64,000 nt of DNA from Simonsiella sp051414845. GTDB lineage: Bacteria; Pseudomonadota; Gammaproteobacteria; Burkholderiales; Neisseriaceae. Shown piece by piece: positions 18,607 through 27,651 of the stretch. The position numbers and the translations under genes were made by a program. The stretch lies in assembly GCA_051414845.1 (NCBI GenBank), contig CP183313.1, positions 1,178,001 to 1,242,000 on the forward strand, written 5' to 3'. Each line of letters opens with the position of its first letter. Within the stretch, counting starts at the first letter, position 1. The notes below the pieces were generated by a model that was not told where the DNA came from, did no database searches, and worked only from the letters and a program-made list of their open reading frames with translations.

Positions 18607-18638
18607 AGGCTGCCTGAAAATTCGCTTTCAGGCAGCCT
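18607..18638. terminator. DUS inverted pair, terminator-like
   Basis: The arms AGGCTGCCTGAAA and TTTCAGGCAGCCT form a 13-bp stem with a 6-base loop, followed by ATTTTCC. It lies 50 bases before ligA and may shield it from upstream transcription. Confidence 0.5.
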
Positions 18639-18687
18639 ATTTTCCGTTAAAATCACGCCATTTTACAATTTCAGGCAGCCATAAATC

Positions 18688-21285
18688 ATGTCAAACAACA
18701 TTCAACAACAAATCAGACAATTAACCGAAACCCTAAACCGCTACGCCCACGAATACTACACCCTAGATGCACCCACCGTCCCCGACAGCGAATACGACCA
18801 ACTCTACCGAGAATTAGAAGCCTTGGAAGCCGAATATCCGCAATTCAGGCTGCCTGAAAGCCCGACCCAGCGCGTTGGCGGCGCGATTTTAAGCGAATTT
18901 GCCGCCGTGCAACACGCCGTGCCGATGTTGTCGCTAAACAACGCCTTTTCGCCGCAAGACGAATCGGGCAAATTTGACCACGCCGAAACGCTGGCATTTG
19001 ACGAGCGCGTATGCAAAGATTTAGGCGTATATTCAACGGTTTACACAATTGAGCCGAAATTTGACGGCTTAGCGGTCAGCCTGATTTATCAAGGTGGCGT
19101 GTTGGTTCAGGCAGCCACGCGCGGCGACGGCACGACAGGTGAAGACGTTACCGAAAACATCAAAACAGTTCGAAATACCCCTTTGAAATTACACGGTAAT
19201 CGCATTCCCAAGTTGCTGGAAGTGCGCGGCGAAGTGTTGATGTTGAAAGCCGATTTTGCGCGGCTGAATGAACGCCAAATCGCCGCCAATCAAAAATCGT
19301 TCGCCAATCCACGCAACGCCGCCGCAGGCAGTCTGCGCCAACTCAATTCACGCATCGCGGCAGAGCGGAAATTGCATTTTTTCGCCTACGGAATTGCGCA
19401 AATAGACGGTTTAGCGGCAGAACATCGCCCAACGACTCACGCGGAAGAATTGTTGTGGTTAGCGGATTTGGGGTTTAGTTTGCCGAAATCTCAATCTAAT
19501 CAGCCATCTGTTCCCTCCCCATTCTCCAACAGCGCACAGAGTGCGGATTTACACGCTCATTCTTCGCTAGTAAATCCCAGCAAGGGAGGGATAGGGTGGG
19601 GGCAAAACGATTTACTCGCGTTTGAAAATACCGCCCCCACCCCAGCCCTCCCCCGCCAGTCGGGGGAGGGAGCAGATTTCAGGCTGCCTGAAAATGCGCA
19701 GGAAAATTCGCAAGAATACGACTGGAAAGTTTGCGCCAATATCGCCGAAGTTCTTGCCTTTTACGAACAATTAAACGCCAAACGCCCCACGTTACCGTAT
19801 GAAATTGACGGCATGGTCATCAAAGTCAATTCTCTGGCGCAACAAGAAAAATTGGGCTTTGTGTCGCGCGCGCCGCGTTGGGCAATCGCGCATAAATTCC
19901 CAGCAGAAGAAGCATTGACGCTCGTGGACGCGATTGACGTGCAAGTCGGGCGCACAGGCGCGATTACGCCTGTGGCACGGCTGCAACCTGTCGCGGTTGG
20001 CGGCGTGGTCGTAACCAACGCGACGCTGCACAATCAAGACGAAGTGGCGCGAAAAGACGTGCGCGTGGGCGACACGGTGGTCGTGCGCCGAGCTGGCGAC
20101 GTGATTCCCGAAGTGGTGCGCGTGGTATTGGAACACCGTCCGATGCGCCAAGTTGATGAATTAGCAGACGATTTATTCGCCGAACCGCGCCAAGAACCCG
20201 TTTTCTCACCTTTCAGGCTGCCTGAAAATTGCCCCGTGTGCGGCAGCGCGGTAGAGCGCGAAGAGGGCGAGGCGGTGGCGCGGTGCACGGGCGGCATGAT
20301 TTGCAAAGCGCAACGCAGTCAAGGACTTATCCACTTCGCCAACCGCAAAGCGATGGACATTGTCGGTTTGGGCGACAAGCAAATTGAGGCACTCGTGGCG
20401 CAAGATGTGTTACACAGTTTTTCCAATATTTATCAATTAGATATTGAAAAATTACAAACGATTAAAGACAGCAAATCCAGTGCGACAAAATGGGCGGAAA
20501 ATATTTTGGCGAGCGTGAAAAACAGCCGTAAGCCATTGTTATCACGTTTTTTATTTGCGCTGGGCATTCGGCATGTGGGCGAGAGTACGGCGAAACAGCT
20601 TGCCGCCGCGTTTGGCGACGTGGCGACCGTGCGCCGCGCCCCTGCGCCTGTGTTGGCGTGTCTGCCCGACATCGGCGGCGTGGTGGCGCAGTCCATCGCG
20701 CATTATTTCAGGCAGCCTGAACAGCAAAAATTGTTGGACGATTTATTGCAATACGTTGCGCCGCAAGTGGCTGTTTTATCAACAAATGTGCGCGAATATG
20801 CCACGCCTGCGCGTTGGTTGGCGCGGCTGCCGAATTTCAAAATCAGTGAAAAACGGGCGCAGGAATTATGGGATTTGGCAGGCGGTTCGGTGGATGGTTT
20901 GTTGCACGATAAAGTATTGCCACTGGAATGGCAAAATTGGCGCAGCTTAGCAGAAAATGCAGCACTTTTGCGCGAAATTGACGCATTTTTGGCGGAATTA
21001 CCCGAGTTTAATTCGCCTAATTCGGAAAACGCGCTTTCAGGCAGCCTGAATCATCAAATTGCTGGTAAAACCTTTGTTTTAACAGGAACTTTGCCGACTT
21101 TGAAACGCGACGAGGCGGCGGCGATGATTGAGGTGGCTGGCGGCAAGGTTTCAGGCAGCGTGTCCAAGAAAACGGATTTTGTGTTGGCTGGCGAGGCGGC
21201 TGGGTCTAAATTAGAAAAAGCGCAAAGTTTGGGCGTGGCTGTGTTGAATGAAGAAGAATTTTTGCAGATGTTTCAAGCAGCCTGA
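18688..21285 (+). CDS. ligA: NAD-dependent DNA ligase with a repeat-derived insertion
   Basis: LigA (865 aa) seals nicks using NAD. The AMP-accepting lysine is K124 in EPKFDG. The OB fold has VQVGRTGAITPVARLQPV. The four-cysteine zinc finger starts CPVCG near residue 515, helix-hairpin-helix repeats follow, and a BRCT domain ends the protein (about 785-865). Residues about 270-345, between LGFSLPKS and ANIAEVLAFYEQL, have no counterpart in E. coli LigA (671 aa). They are translated from a C/G-rich chromosomal repeat plus a DUS, kept in frame. Another DUS encodes FRLPESPT near 54. A degenerate DUS gives the terminal F-Q-A-A-stop. Confidence 0.95.
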   Translation: MSNNIQQQIRQLTETLNRYAHEYYTLDAPTVPDSEYDQLYRELEALEAEYPQFRLPESPTQRVGGAILSEFAAVQHAVPMLSLNNAFSPQDESGKFDHAETLAFDERVCKDLGVYSTVYTIEPKFDGLAVSLIYQGGVLVQAATRGDGTTGEDVTENIKTVRNTPLKLHGNRIPKLLEVRGEVLMLKADFARLNERQIAANQKSFANPRNAAAGSLRQLNSRIAAERKLHFFAYGIAQIDGLAAEHRPTTHAEELLWLADLGFSLPKSQSNQPSVPSPFSNSAQSADLHAHSSLVNPSKGGIGWGQNDLLAFENTAPTPALPRQSGEGADFRLPENAQENSQEYDWKVCANIAEVLAFYEQLNAKRPTLPYEIDGMVIKVNSLAQQEKLGFVSRAPRWAIAHKFPAEEALTLVDAIDVQVGRTGAITPVARLQPVAVGGVVVTNATLHNQDEVARKDVRVGDTVVVRRAGDVIPEVVRVVLEHRPMRQVDELADDLFAEPRQEPVFSPFRLPENCPVCGSAVEREEGEAVARCTGGMICKAQRSQGLIHFANRKAMDIVGLGDKQIEALVAQDVLHSFSNIYQLDIEKLQTIKDSKSSATKWAENILASVKNSRKPLLSRFLFALGIRHVGESTAKQLAAAFGDVATVRRAPAPVLACLPDIGGVVAQSIAHYFRQPEQQKLLDDLLQYVAPQVAVLSTNVREYATPARWLARLPNFKISEKRAQELWDLAGGSVDGLLHDKVLPLEWQNWRSLAENAALLREIDAFLAELPEFNSPNSENALSGSLNHQIAGKTFVLTGTLPTLKRDEAAAMIEVAGGKVSGSVSKKTDFVLAGEAAGSKLEKAQSLGVAVLNEEEFLQMFQAA
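19503..19683 (+). repeat. C-rich/G-rich hairpin repeat inside ligA
   Basis: It contains TCTGTTCCCTCCCC, GGGAGGGATAGGGTGGGGGC and the facing GCCCCCACCCCAGCCCTCCC, ending AGCAGATTT then a DUS. The same components occur in intergenic positions at 47441-47560, 59795-59920 and 63342-63480. It is read through in frame by ligA. Confidence 0.8.
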
Positions 21286-21294
21286 GAGAAAACA

Positions 21295-22173
21295 ATGTTA
21301 TCTAAATTAGACACATGGCTCTGCCAACACTCACGCCATCCGCAGCTTACTGGTGTAAAACGCTTTGCCACGGAATTTTGGTTTTTCGGGCTAAAAGAGG
21401 CGCGGGCGTGTTTGTTTGCGGGGCTGTTTTTTGTGGCGATGTTTGCCGTGCCCAAAGCAGGCGTGTTAGGTTTGCCACGCTATGATGTTTTGCTGGTTTT
21501 TGCGCTAGCGGTGCAATTTGGCATGGTGTGGACGAAGCTGGAAACGTGGGACGAACTCAAATCCATTACATTGTTTCATGCAATTGGTTTTGTGTTGGAA
21601 ATTTTTAAAACGTCGCCTGAAATTCAGGCTGCGTTGTTGCCTGAAACGGCGAGGATTCGTGCATCTTGGGCGTATCCTGATTTTGCTTATACGAAAATTT
21701 TGGGTGTGCCGCTGTTTACGGGATTTATGTATGCGGCAGTGGCAAGTTATATGATTCAGGCGTGGCGTTTGTTTGATTTGCGTGTATACAAAATGCCACC
21801 GTATTGGCTGACAACCATTGCAGCTTCGCTGATTTATTTGAATTTTTTCACGCATCACGCGATGATGGATTTGCGCTGGCACATTGGCGCGTTTGTGCTG
21901 GGTTTGTATGCACGAAGTTTTGTGGTGTTTACGCCGTATGATGTGCCGCGGCGTATGCCTGTTTTATTGTCGTTTGTTTTGATTGGATTTTTTATTTGGC
22001 TGGCGGAAAATATCAGTACCTTTCTCGGCATTTGGCAATATCCGAATCAAATTGGCGTGTGGTCGGCGGTGCATATCAGCAAGTTTAGTTCGTGGTCGCT
22101 GCTGGTCATTATGACGTTTACCATTGTTACCCATTTGAAACATATTAAACGCACGGTGTTTGTGGCGCGATGA
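21295..22173 (+). CDS. DUF817 family membrane protein
   Basis: A 292 aa polytopic membrane protein with about eight hydrophobic segments. It contains the aromatic motif FWFFGLKEARACLFAG near the start, AWAYP-like ASWAYPDFAYTK in the middle, and FIWLAENISTFLGIWQYP near the end, a pattern seen in DUF817 (YoaT-like) proteins. No function is established for the family. It follows ligA by 9 bases and is probably co-transcribed. Confidence 0.82.
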   Translation: MLSKLDTWLCQHSRHPQLTGVKRFATEFWFFGLKEARACLFAGLFFVAMFAVPKAGVLGLPRYDVLLVFALAVQFGMVWTKLETWDELKSITLFHAIGFVLEIFKTSPEIQAALLPETARIRASWAYPDFAYTKILGVPLFTGFMYAAVASYMIQAWRLFDLRVYKMPPYWLTTIAASLIYLNFFTHHAMMDLRWHIGAFVLGLYARSFVVFTPYDVPRRMPVLLSFVLIGFFIWLAENISTFLGIWQYPNQIGVWSAVHISKFSSWSLLVIMTFTIVTHLKHIKRTVFVAR

Positions 22174-22209
22174 GTTTTCAGGCAGCCTGAAAGAAAATTC
22201 GCCTTGTTT

Positions 22210-22316
22210 TATAGTGGATTAAAATAAAAATGATACAAGGTGCCCCTGCCTGCTGTGAACGCATAGTATATCGGCGTGGGCAACGTAGTAGCATTGCGAT
22301 TTTTGTCCATTATATA
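22210..22316. mobile_element. Correia-like element, short form (degenerate)
   Basis: Starts TATAGTGGATTAAAAT, the classic neisserial Correia terminal repeat, and spans 107 bp. The right end (TTGTCCATTATA) is decayed. The interior GGCGTGGGCAACGTAGTA matches the other short copies here. Confidence 0.7.
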
Positions 22317-22427
22317 AAATTCATCCAAAAATCAATTGAATAAACCGATTTTATTTGCCACGTTTTCAGGCTGCCTTTATAATACGCAACATTTTTTAAC
22401 ACTTTATCCAATCTTAGGAAATCACAC

Positions 22428-23153
22428 ATGGAAAATCAAAACGAACAACAAAAAAAACGCCGTGCGCCTACAGTTGTGGCGCAAAATGAAGGCAATCAAA
22501 CCGAGCGCGTAGGCATGTGGATTGGCTTGGGCGCGGCGGCGGCGGCTACCGTTGGCGTGTTGGCTTTGGCTTTTTACACGGATTATCAGGCGAACAACAA
22601 ACCTGAAGCGGCGCAAGAAGTGATTGTGATTGAGGAAACTGTGAGCGTGGTGCCTGCGAGCCAAGCGGAGGCGGAACGCATTGCGTTAGCAAGCAGCGAA
22701 GCGCAATCGCAAGGCATGGACGCACCTGCGGAAGTGGTGAGCGAGCCTGTGGCAACTGTTGCGCCTGAAACGGTAGCAAGCACTCCTGCACAAGTGATTT
22801 TGGCAGAAAACAACATTGACGCGGATGAAGCGAAAGTGATTGTGGGAAATGGCATAGTGAAATTTTATTTTGCATCGGGCAAATCGGAATTGGCGGACAA
22901 CGTGATTCGTTCGTTGAAAGATGTGGTTAATGGCGTGAAAGCGGGCAAAAAAGCGGTGGTTTCAGGCTTTGCGGACAACACGGGCGACGTGGCTTTGAAT
23001 GAGCGTTTATCTAAAGAGCGCGCGTTTAAAGTGCGCGATGCGTTGTTGGCAGCGGGCATTCCTGAAAGCAGCATTGAAATGAAAAAACCACAAAATACAA
23101 CAGGTAGCGGCGCAAAAGACGAAGCGCGTCGCGTGGAAGTGGTGTTGCAATAA
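22428..23153 (+). CDS. OmpA-family C-terminal domain membrane protein
   Basis: A 241 aa protein with a basic cytoplasmic N-terminus (KKRR at 9-12), one transmembrane helix (about 31-50) and a Pro/Ala/Glu/Val-rich linker (about 55-125). An OmpA-like peptidoglycan-binding domain follows (about 135-241, with YFASGKSELAD, GFADNTGD, LSKERAFKVRDAL and a C-terminal RRVEVVL). It probably links inner membrane and wall rather than being an outer-membrane barrel. Preceded by a Correia-like element. Confidence 0.85.
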   Translation: MENQNEQQKKRRAPTVVAQNEGNQTERVGMWIGLGAAAAATVGVLALAFYTDYQANNKPEAAQEVIVIEETVSVVPASQAEAERIALASSEAQSQGMDAPAEVVSEPVATVAPETVASTPAQVILAENNIDADEAKVIVGNGIVKFYFASGKSELADNVIRSLKDVVNGVKAGKKAVVSGFADNTGDVALNERLSKERAFKVRDALLAAGIPESSIEMKKPQNTTGSGAKDEARRVEVVLQ

Positions 23154-23211
23154 TTCAATCATTTTCAGGCTACCTGAAACTCTTTTATTTTAAAAAATAC
23201 TGGAAAATCAA

Positions 23212-24099
23212 ATGTTTTACAAAAGCACTTTAACTTTGGCATTGTCAGCCATGTTGCTCGCAGCGTGTTCACAAGGCGACAAATCTGCTAACTCAGCAAG
23301 CAGCGCACCTGCTGCCAATCCAGCCGCAGCAAGCACTTTGGACACCAATAAAACCTACATCGTTGGCACTGACGCGAGCTACGCGCCAATGGAATACATG
23401 GAAAACGACAAAGTGGTCGGTTTCTCGCACGATATTTTGAAAGCCGCAGCAAAATCGCAAAATGTGAAATTAGAATTTGTGAACACGCCATTTGAAGGCT
23501 TGTTTGCCAATGTGGACAAAGGCGACAGCGATATTGGTTTGGCGAGCATTACCATCCGCCCAGACCGTGAAAAACAATTAGATTTTTCAGAGCCTTACTA
23601 TCAAGCCACACAAATGATTGTGATCACCGAACGCAACTCGGCAAATATCAAAAACTTTGCCGACATGAAAGAGCGCACAGCTTCGGTTCAAGCAGCCACT
23701 TCGGGCGACTTGATTTTGCAAGATTTACAAGGCAAAAACAGCCAAAAAATCAAACGCTTTGAAACCATGCCTTTGGCGTTTAAAGAATTGGAAAGCGCAG
23801 GCGTAGACGCGGTTGTCGGCGACAGCAGCGTGATTTCCTATTATGTGAAACAACATCCAGAAGACAAATTAACCACGATTGTTGACCCAAGTTTTGTCAA
23901 AGAAAACTACGGTTTTGCCTTCAAAAAAGGTCGCAACGACGGCTTGCGTGAAGCGATTAACAAAGGTTTAGCGCAAATCAAATCAGACGGCACTTATGAC
24001 AAAATCCATACCCAATGGTTTGGCAGCGCGGATGCTGGTGCGGTAGCATCTTCAACTTCCTCTGCCGCTACGCCTGCTTCTGCTGCATCTGCGACATAA
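23212..24099 (+). CDS. Amino-acid ABC transporter substrate-binding lipoprotein
   Basis: A 295 aa periplasmic binding protein, SBP_bac_3 family, with lipobox LAAC (C19). The family pattern is clear: VGTDASYAPMEYMEND, GFSHDILKAAAK, GLASITIRPDREKQLDFSEPYY, and a C-terminal IKSDGTYDKIHTQWFG. The ligand is probably a polar or basic amino acid; no permease or ATPase lies nearby. After the domain it carries a low-complexity Ala/Ser/Thr tail of about 25 residues. A hairpin with DUS-derived arms (24115-24154) ends the transcript. Confidence 0.88.
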   Translation: MFYKSTLTLALSAMLLAACSQGDKSANSASSAPAANPAAASTLDTNKTYIVGTDASYAPMEYMENDKVVGFSHDILKAAAKSQNVKLEFVNTPFEGLFANVDKGDSDIGLASITIRPDREKQLDFSEPYYQATQMIVITERNSANIKNFADMKERTASVQAATSGDLILQDLQGKNSQKIKRFETMPLAFKELESAGVDAVVGDSSVISYYVKQHPEDKLTTIVDPSFVKENYGFAFKKGRNDGLREAINKGLAQIKSDGTYDKIHTQWFGSADAGAVASSTSSAATPASAASAT

Positions 24100-24114
24100 T
24101 AAGTCTGATTAATC

Positions 24115-24154
24115 AGGCTGCCTTAAACGCAATCGGCGTTTTTCAGGCAGCCTT
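24115..24154 (+). terminator. Terminator with DUS-derived arms
   Basis: AGGCTGCCTTAAACGC pairs imperfectly with GGCGTTTTTCAGGCAGCCT right after the binding-protein stop codon. Confidence 0.55.
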
Positions 24155-24172
24155 ATCGCATCAAAATCGATT

Positions 24173-24709
24173 ATGAATTTGAAAAACAAAATTTGCCAAA
24201 CTGCTGTGTGTGCCATGCTGTTGGCATTACCATTGAGCGCGCAAGCTGTAAATAGCAAAAGCAAATTCGGTATCACGGTAACCGAATGCCAATTTGATTA
24301 CGACAGCGAAAATTTTTGCAGCGACAAACGCATGCGTGCCTTTGCCAAAATCATGAACGAGGGCCAGCCCAATTTTGCCAATGGACTGCTTCTGTACATT
24401 TACCACAGCAATCATTCGGTCATCAACGGCTTGAACAGCAGTTACCGTATGGTGGTAATGGACAAGCAAAAACACAAGGTTGCACCATTTTATTGGGCAT
24501 TCAATGCTGCCGATGTTCCTGTTAATGACAAAGGCGAATATCTGGAATTTAAATTCAATACCCAATCCAACCGCTTTTGTTTCAAAGGCAATATTGAAGC
24601 CTATCGAAATGCCTATCTTTATGAACACATGCCCAATAAACAGGGATTCTGTTTTACGTACAAAGGTCAAAGCGGCAATTACGCAGGCTTTGACTGGTTT
24701 GAAAACTGA
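24173..24709 (+). CDS. Secreted/periplasmic protein of unknown function
   Basis: A 178 aa protein with a clear signal peptide (hydrophobic 10-22, cleavage after AQA at 23-25). The mature protein has four cysteines in the coding region after cleavage and is aromatic-rich (Tyr, Phe), ending GNYAGFDWFEN. Its family is not recognised. It stands between the binding-protein gene and purB. Confidence 0.72.
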   Translation: MNLKNKICQTAVCAMLLALPLSAQAVNSKSKFGITVTECQFDYDSENFCSDKRMRAFAKIMNEGQPNFANGLLLYIYHSNHSVINGLNSSYRMVVMDKQKHKVAPFYWAFNAADVPVNDKGEYLEFKFNTQSNRFCFKGNIEAYRNAYLYEHMPNKQGFCFTYKGQSGNYAGFDWFEN

Positions 24710-24815
24710 TTTTCCACATAACTTTTTGTTTGATGTTTATGATTTTTGAGTAAAACTGATACGGTTTCAGGCAGCCTGAAAGCATTTTTATGGTAAATAA
24801 TATAGGAGAAACAAC

Positions 24816-26186
24816 ATGATTGACCCTATTTCAGCCCTTTCCCCATTGGACGGACGCTACGCCAAATCGGTGGAAACCTTGCGCCCGATTTTCTCGGAAT
24901 ACGGCTTGATGAAAGCGCGTGTGCGCGTGGAATTGGAATGGCTCAAAGCCTTGGCAGCCGAGCCGAAAATTGGCGAAGTGCCAGCGTTTTCAGGCAGCAC
25001 GATTGCCGAAATTGACAGCATAATCAATGACTTTTCGCTGGAAAACGCTGCCGAAGTGAAAGAAATTGAAGCGACCACCAATCACGACGTAAAAGCGATT
25101 GAATATTGGCTGAAAAAACGCTTTGAAAACAATGCAGAAGTTCACGCGGTAAACGAATTTATCCATTTTGCGTGTACTTCGGAAGACATCAATAATTTGT
25201 CGCACGCGCTGATGTTGCGCGAGGCGCGTGATAATGTGTTATTACCGAAATTAGCCGAAATTACCGCCAAATTGCAACAATTGGCGCACGATTTGGCAGA
25301 AGTACCGATGATGTCGCGCACACACGGTCAGCCCGCTACGCCCACCACTTTAGGCAAGGAAATTGCTAATGTCTTGTACCGTTTAAATCGCCAAATCAAG
25401 GCTTTAAAAGAACAAGAATTTTTGGGCAAAATCAATGGCGCGGTTGGTAATTACAACGCGCACATGGTGGCATATCCTGATGTGGATTGGGAAGCGCATT
25501 GCCAAAATTTTGTTGAAAAATCATTAGGTTTAACCTTTAATCCATACACAATCCAAATTGAACCGCATGATTATATGGCGGAATTCTTCCAAACCATCAG
25601 CCGCATCAACACGATTTTGGTTGACTTCAATCGCGACGTTTGGGGTTATATTTCATTGGGTTACTTCAAACAAAAAGTAAAAGCGGGCGAAGTGGGCAGT
25701 TCCACCATGCCACATAAAGTCAATCCAATTGATTTTGAAAATTCGGAAGGCAATTTGGGCATGGCGAACGCGGTGTTGGGCTTTTTGGCGGAAAAATTGC
25801 CCGTGTCGCGTTGGCAGCGCGATTTGACCGACAGCACGGTTTTGCGCAATATGGGCGTGGGCGTGGGTTACACGGTCTTAGGCTGGGTGGCGCATTTGCG
25901 TGGCTTGAACAAATTGGAAGCCAATCCTGCGGCGTTGGCGGCGGATTTGGACGCGACTTGGGAATTACTTGCTGAACCAATTCAAACGGTTATGCGCCGT
26001 TATGCCGTACCAAATGCTTATGAGCAGTTGAAAGATTTGACGCGTGGCAAAGATGGCATTACGCCTGAATCGCTCAAAGCGTTTATCGGTGGTTTAGCGA
26101 TTGCCGATTCGGCAAAACAGGAATTGTTGGCTTTGACACCTGCCTTGTATATTGGTAAAGCAGTGGAATTGGCAAAACGCGTTTAA
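24816..26186 (+). CDS. purB: Adenylosuccinate lyase
   Basis: PurB (456 aa) acts twice in purine synthesis, splitting SAICAR and adenylosuccinate with release of fumarate. The fumarase-family signature SSTMPHKVNPIDFEN is present. HFACTSEDINN, TSRTHGQPATPTT-like MSRTHGQPATPTTLGKE and the N-terminal LSPLDGRYA are also seen. The length equals E. coli PurB (456). A strong ribosome site (AGGAGAAAC) supports the start. Confidence 0.97.
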   Translation: MIDPISALSPLDGRYAKSVETLRPIFSEYGLMKARVRVELEWLKALAAEPKIGEVPAFSGSTIAEIDSIINDFSLENAAEVKEIEATTNHDVKAIEYWLKKRFENNAEVHAVNEFIHFACTSEDINNLSHALMLREARDNVLLPKLAEITAKLQQLAHDLAEVPMMSRTHGQPATPTTLGKEIANVLYRLNRQIKALKEQEFLGKINGAVGNYNAHMVAYPDVDWEAHCQNFVEKSLGLTFNPYTIQIEPHDYMAEFFQTISRINTILVDFNRDVWGYISLGYFKQKVKAGEVGSSTMPHKVNPIDFENSEGNLGMANAVLGFLAEKLPVSRWQRDLTDSTVLRNMGVGVGYTVLGWVAHLRGLNKLEANPAALAADLDATWELLAEPIQTVMRRYAVPNAYEQLKDLTRGKDGITPESLKAFIGGLAIADSAKQELLALTPALYIGKAVELAKRV

Positions 26187-26692
26187 TTTTATGATTTTAA
26201 AAGGCTGAAACCTTTGCAAAACCCCATATTTGAGCGCAGTTCAAAGTGATAGCATCGCAAAACGCGCAGACATATTATATAGATAGGCAAGCGTTTGACA
26301 AGCGCAGACATATTTTCTCCAAATCTGTGATTTGGCTAGAAAATAGTCCGCAGTGGCGTTCACAAAGAAATGCGCCAAAGATGAGGGGATTTGCAAAGGT
26401 TTCAGGCAGCCTTATTTTCATCTTGCTCAACTCAATTCAAAATTCACTTATTCATCTTTTGTCTAATCTATGCAACACTTTATCATGCATAAAAAATTTA
26501 GAATTAAGCATCAAAAAACAATACCTTATTACAAATTTGTTTTAAAATCAATTTAGTAAACCAATGAAATTCTCTATCTAATAGTTAATTTCTTTCTGGC
26601 ACTCATCTTTACTTAAAGCTGCCTGAAAAGCGTTTGCCCCTAAGGTTAGCAGTTAGTAAAATGTTCAACTTGGTGCATTTTGGAACGAACTC
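26187..26692. other. Intergenic region with a MITE, upstream of pgsA
   Basis: The first half is an IS5-type miniature element (26207-26403) followed by a DUS. The second half is AT-rich without recognisable features, ending with a partial DUS (GCTGCCTGAAAAGC at 26619-26632) before pgsA. A 99-codon frame crossing it is not convincing. Confidence 0.7.
26207..26403. mobile_element. Miniature element with IS5/IS1106-type ends (about 197 bp)
   Basis: The left end GAAACCTTTGCAAAACCCCA faces the right end TGAGGGGATTTGCAAAGG, forming terminal inverted repeats. The interior shares TTTGAGCGCAGTTCAAAG, GATAGCATCGCAAAA and GAAATGCGCCAAAGAT with the copy at 56047-56181. No transposase fragment is seen. 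Confidence 0.75.
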
Positions 26693-27256
26693 ATGCCGTG
26701 GAATATCCCTATTTTGCTCACGTGGATGCGCATCTTGCTGATTCCTGTATTTACCGTGTTATTTTATTTGCCGCACACGTGGATTTCCATTGAATCCGTC
26801 AATATTGCTGGGGCTGCTATTTTCGCGATTGCTTGTATCACTGACTGGCTTGATGGATTTTTGGCGCGATATTGGCAACAAACTTCTGATTTTGGCGCAT
26901 TTTTAGACCCCGTCGCCGATAAATTGATGGTAGCGGTTGCGTTGATTTTGCTGGTTAAATTAGACCGAACATATGCTTGGTTTGCAATGATTATTATTGG
27001 ACGAGAAATTACCATTTCAGCATTGCGAGAATGGATGGCACAAAAAGGCAAATCAGGCAGCGTAGCAGTTGCCTATATTGGTAAATTAAAAACGACCGCG
27101 CAGATGGTCGCATTATTTTTGTTATTGCTTAACTTTCCTGATTATCATGGCTTCAGTTTCTTATTTATCGGTAACCTATTGATGTTTATTGCAGTTATCT
27201 TAACACTTTGGTCCATGTTTTATTATCTTAAAATGGCATGGAAAGAATTGCAGTAA
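26693..27256 (+). CDS. pgsA: Phosphatidylglycerophosphate synthase
   Basis: PgsA (187 aa) joins CDP-diacylglycerol and glycerol-3-phosphate at the inner membrane, committing to phosphatidylglycerol. The CDP-alcohol phosphatidyltransferase signature is complete: D51, D54-G55, A58-R59, G68, D72, D76. Four or more hydrophobic helices follow. It is directly upstream of tRNA-Gly, tRNA-Cys and tRNA-Leu, the same order as pgsA-glyW-cysT-leuZ in E. coli. Confidence 0.95.
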   Translation: MPWNIPILLTWMRILLIPVFTVLFYLPHTWISIESVNIAGAAIFAIACITDWLDGFLARYWQQTSDFGAFLDPVADKLMVAVALILLVKLDRTYAWFAMIIIGREITISALREWMAQKGKSGSVAVAYIGKLKTTAQMVALFLLLLNFPDYHGFSFLFIGNLLMFIAVILTLWSMFYYLKMAWKELQ

Positions 27257-27273
27257 TTTTTCAACAAAAATGC

Positions 27274-27301
27274 TTGACAAAAAATACAGAAGCTTTATAA
27301 T
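27274..27301 (+). promoter_or_regulatory. Sigma-70 promoter of the tRNA cluster
   Basis: -35 TTGACA (27274-27279) and -10 TATAAT (27296-27301) are both perfect consensus with a 16-base spacer, 32 bases before the first tRNA. It is the clearest promoter in the window. Confidence 0.85.
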
Positions 27302-27332
27302 GCACAGCTTCTTTGCTAGCAATAGCAACAAA

Positions 27333-27408
27333 GCGGGAATAGCTCAGTTGGTAGAGCGCAACCTTGCCAAGGTTGAGGTCGCGAGTTCGAGACTCGTTTC
27401 CCGCTCCA
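27333..27408 (+). tRNA. tRNA-Gly (GCC), copy 1
   Basis: A 76-base cloverleaf including encoded CCA: acceptor GCGGGAA/TTCCCGC, anticodon loop with GCC, T-loop TTCGAGA. It is the first of three identical copies. Confidence 0.97.
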
Positions 27409-27434
27409 CAATTTAATTCAAGTTTGAAATCAAA

Positions 27435-27510
27435 GCGGGAATAGCTCAGTTGGTAGAGCGCAACCTTGCCAAGGTTGAGGTCGCGAGTTCGAGACTCGTT
27501 TCCCGCTCCA
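27435..27510 (+). tRNA. tRNA-Gly (GCC), copy 2
   Basis: Identical to copy 1 and offset by exactly 102 bases. The 26-base spacer is also duplicated in the next repeat. Confidence 0.97.
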
Positions 27511-27536
27511 CAATTTAATTCAAGTTTGAAATCAAA

Positions 27537-27612
27537 GCGGGAATAGCTCAGTTGGTAGAGCGCAACCTTGCCAAGGTTGAGGTCGCGAGTTCGAGACTCG
27601 TTTCCCGCTCCA
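27537..27612 (+). tRNA. tRNA-Gly (GCC), copy 3
   Basis: Identical to copies 1 and 2, offset by 102 bases from copy 2. Followed by a partial DUS before tRNA-Cys. Confidence 0.97.
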
Positions 27613-27651
27613 TTTTTTTGTTTGAAAAATATTTTTCAGGCAGCCAAATAT

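Larger units (their letters stand above)
18244..18687. other. Intergenic repeat cluster upstream of ligA
   Basis: It contains a DUS, a dRS3-like pair (18364-18459), the TAGGGTG-type repeat in reverse (18541-18580), and a DUS inverted pair (18607-18638). A further DUS lies just before the ligA start. No coding potential seen. Confidence 0.75.

Noticed and set aside
26246..26545. 99-codon frame upstream of pgsA
   Set aside because: It reads through the IS5-type miniature element and a DUS, then AT-rich sequence; no domain.
27333..27612. Possible CRISPR-like array of direct repeats
   Set aside because: The 102-base periodic repeat is three tRNA-Gly genes; no short repeat-spacer array was seen anywhere in the window.
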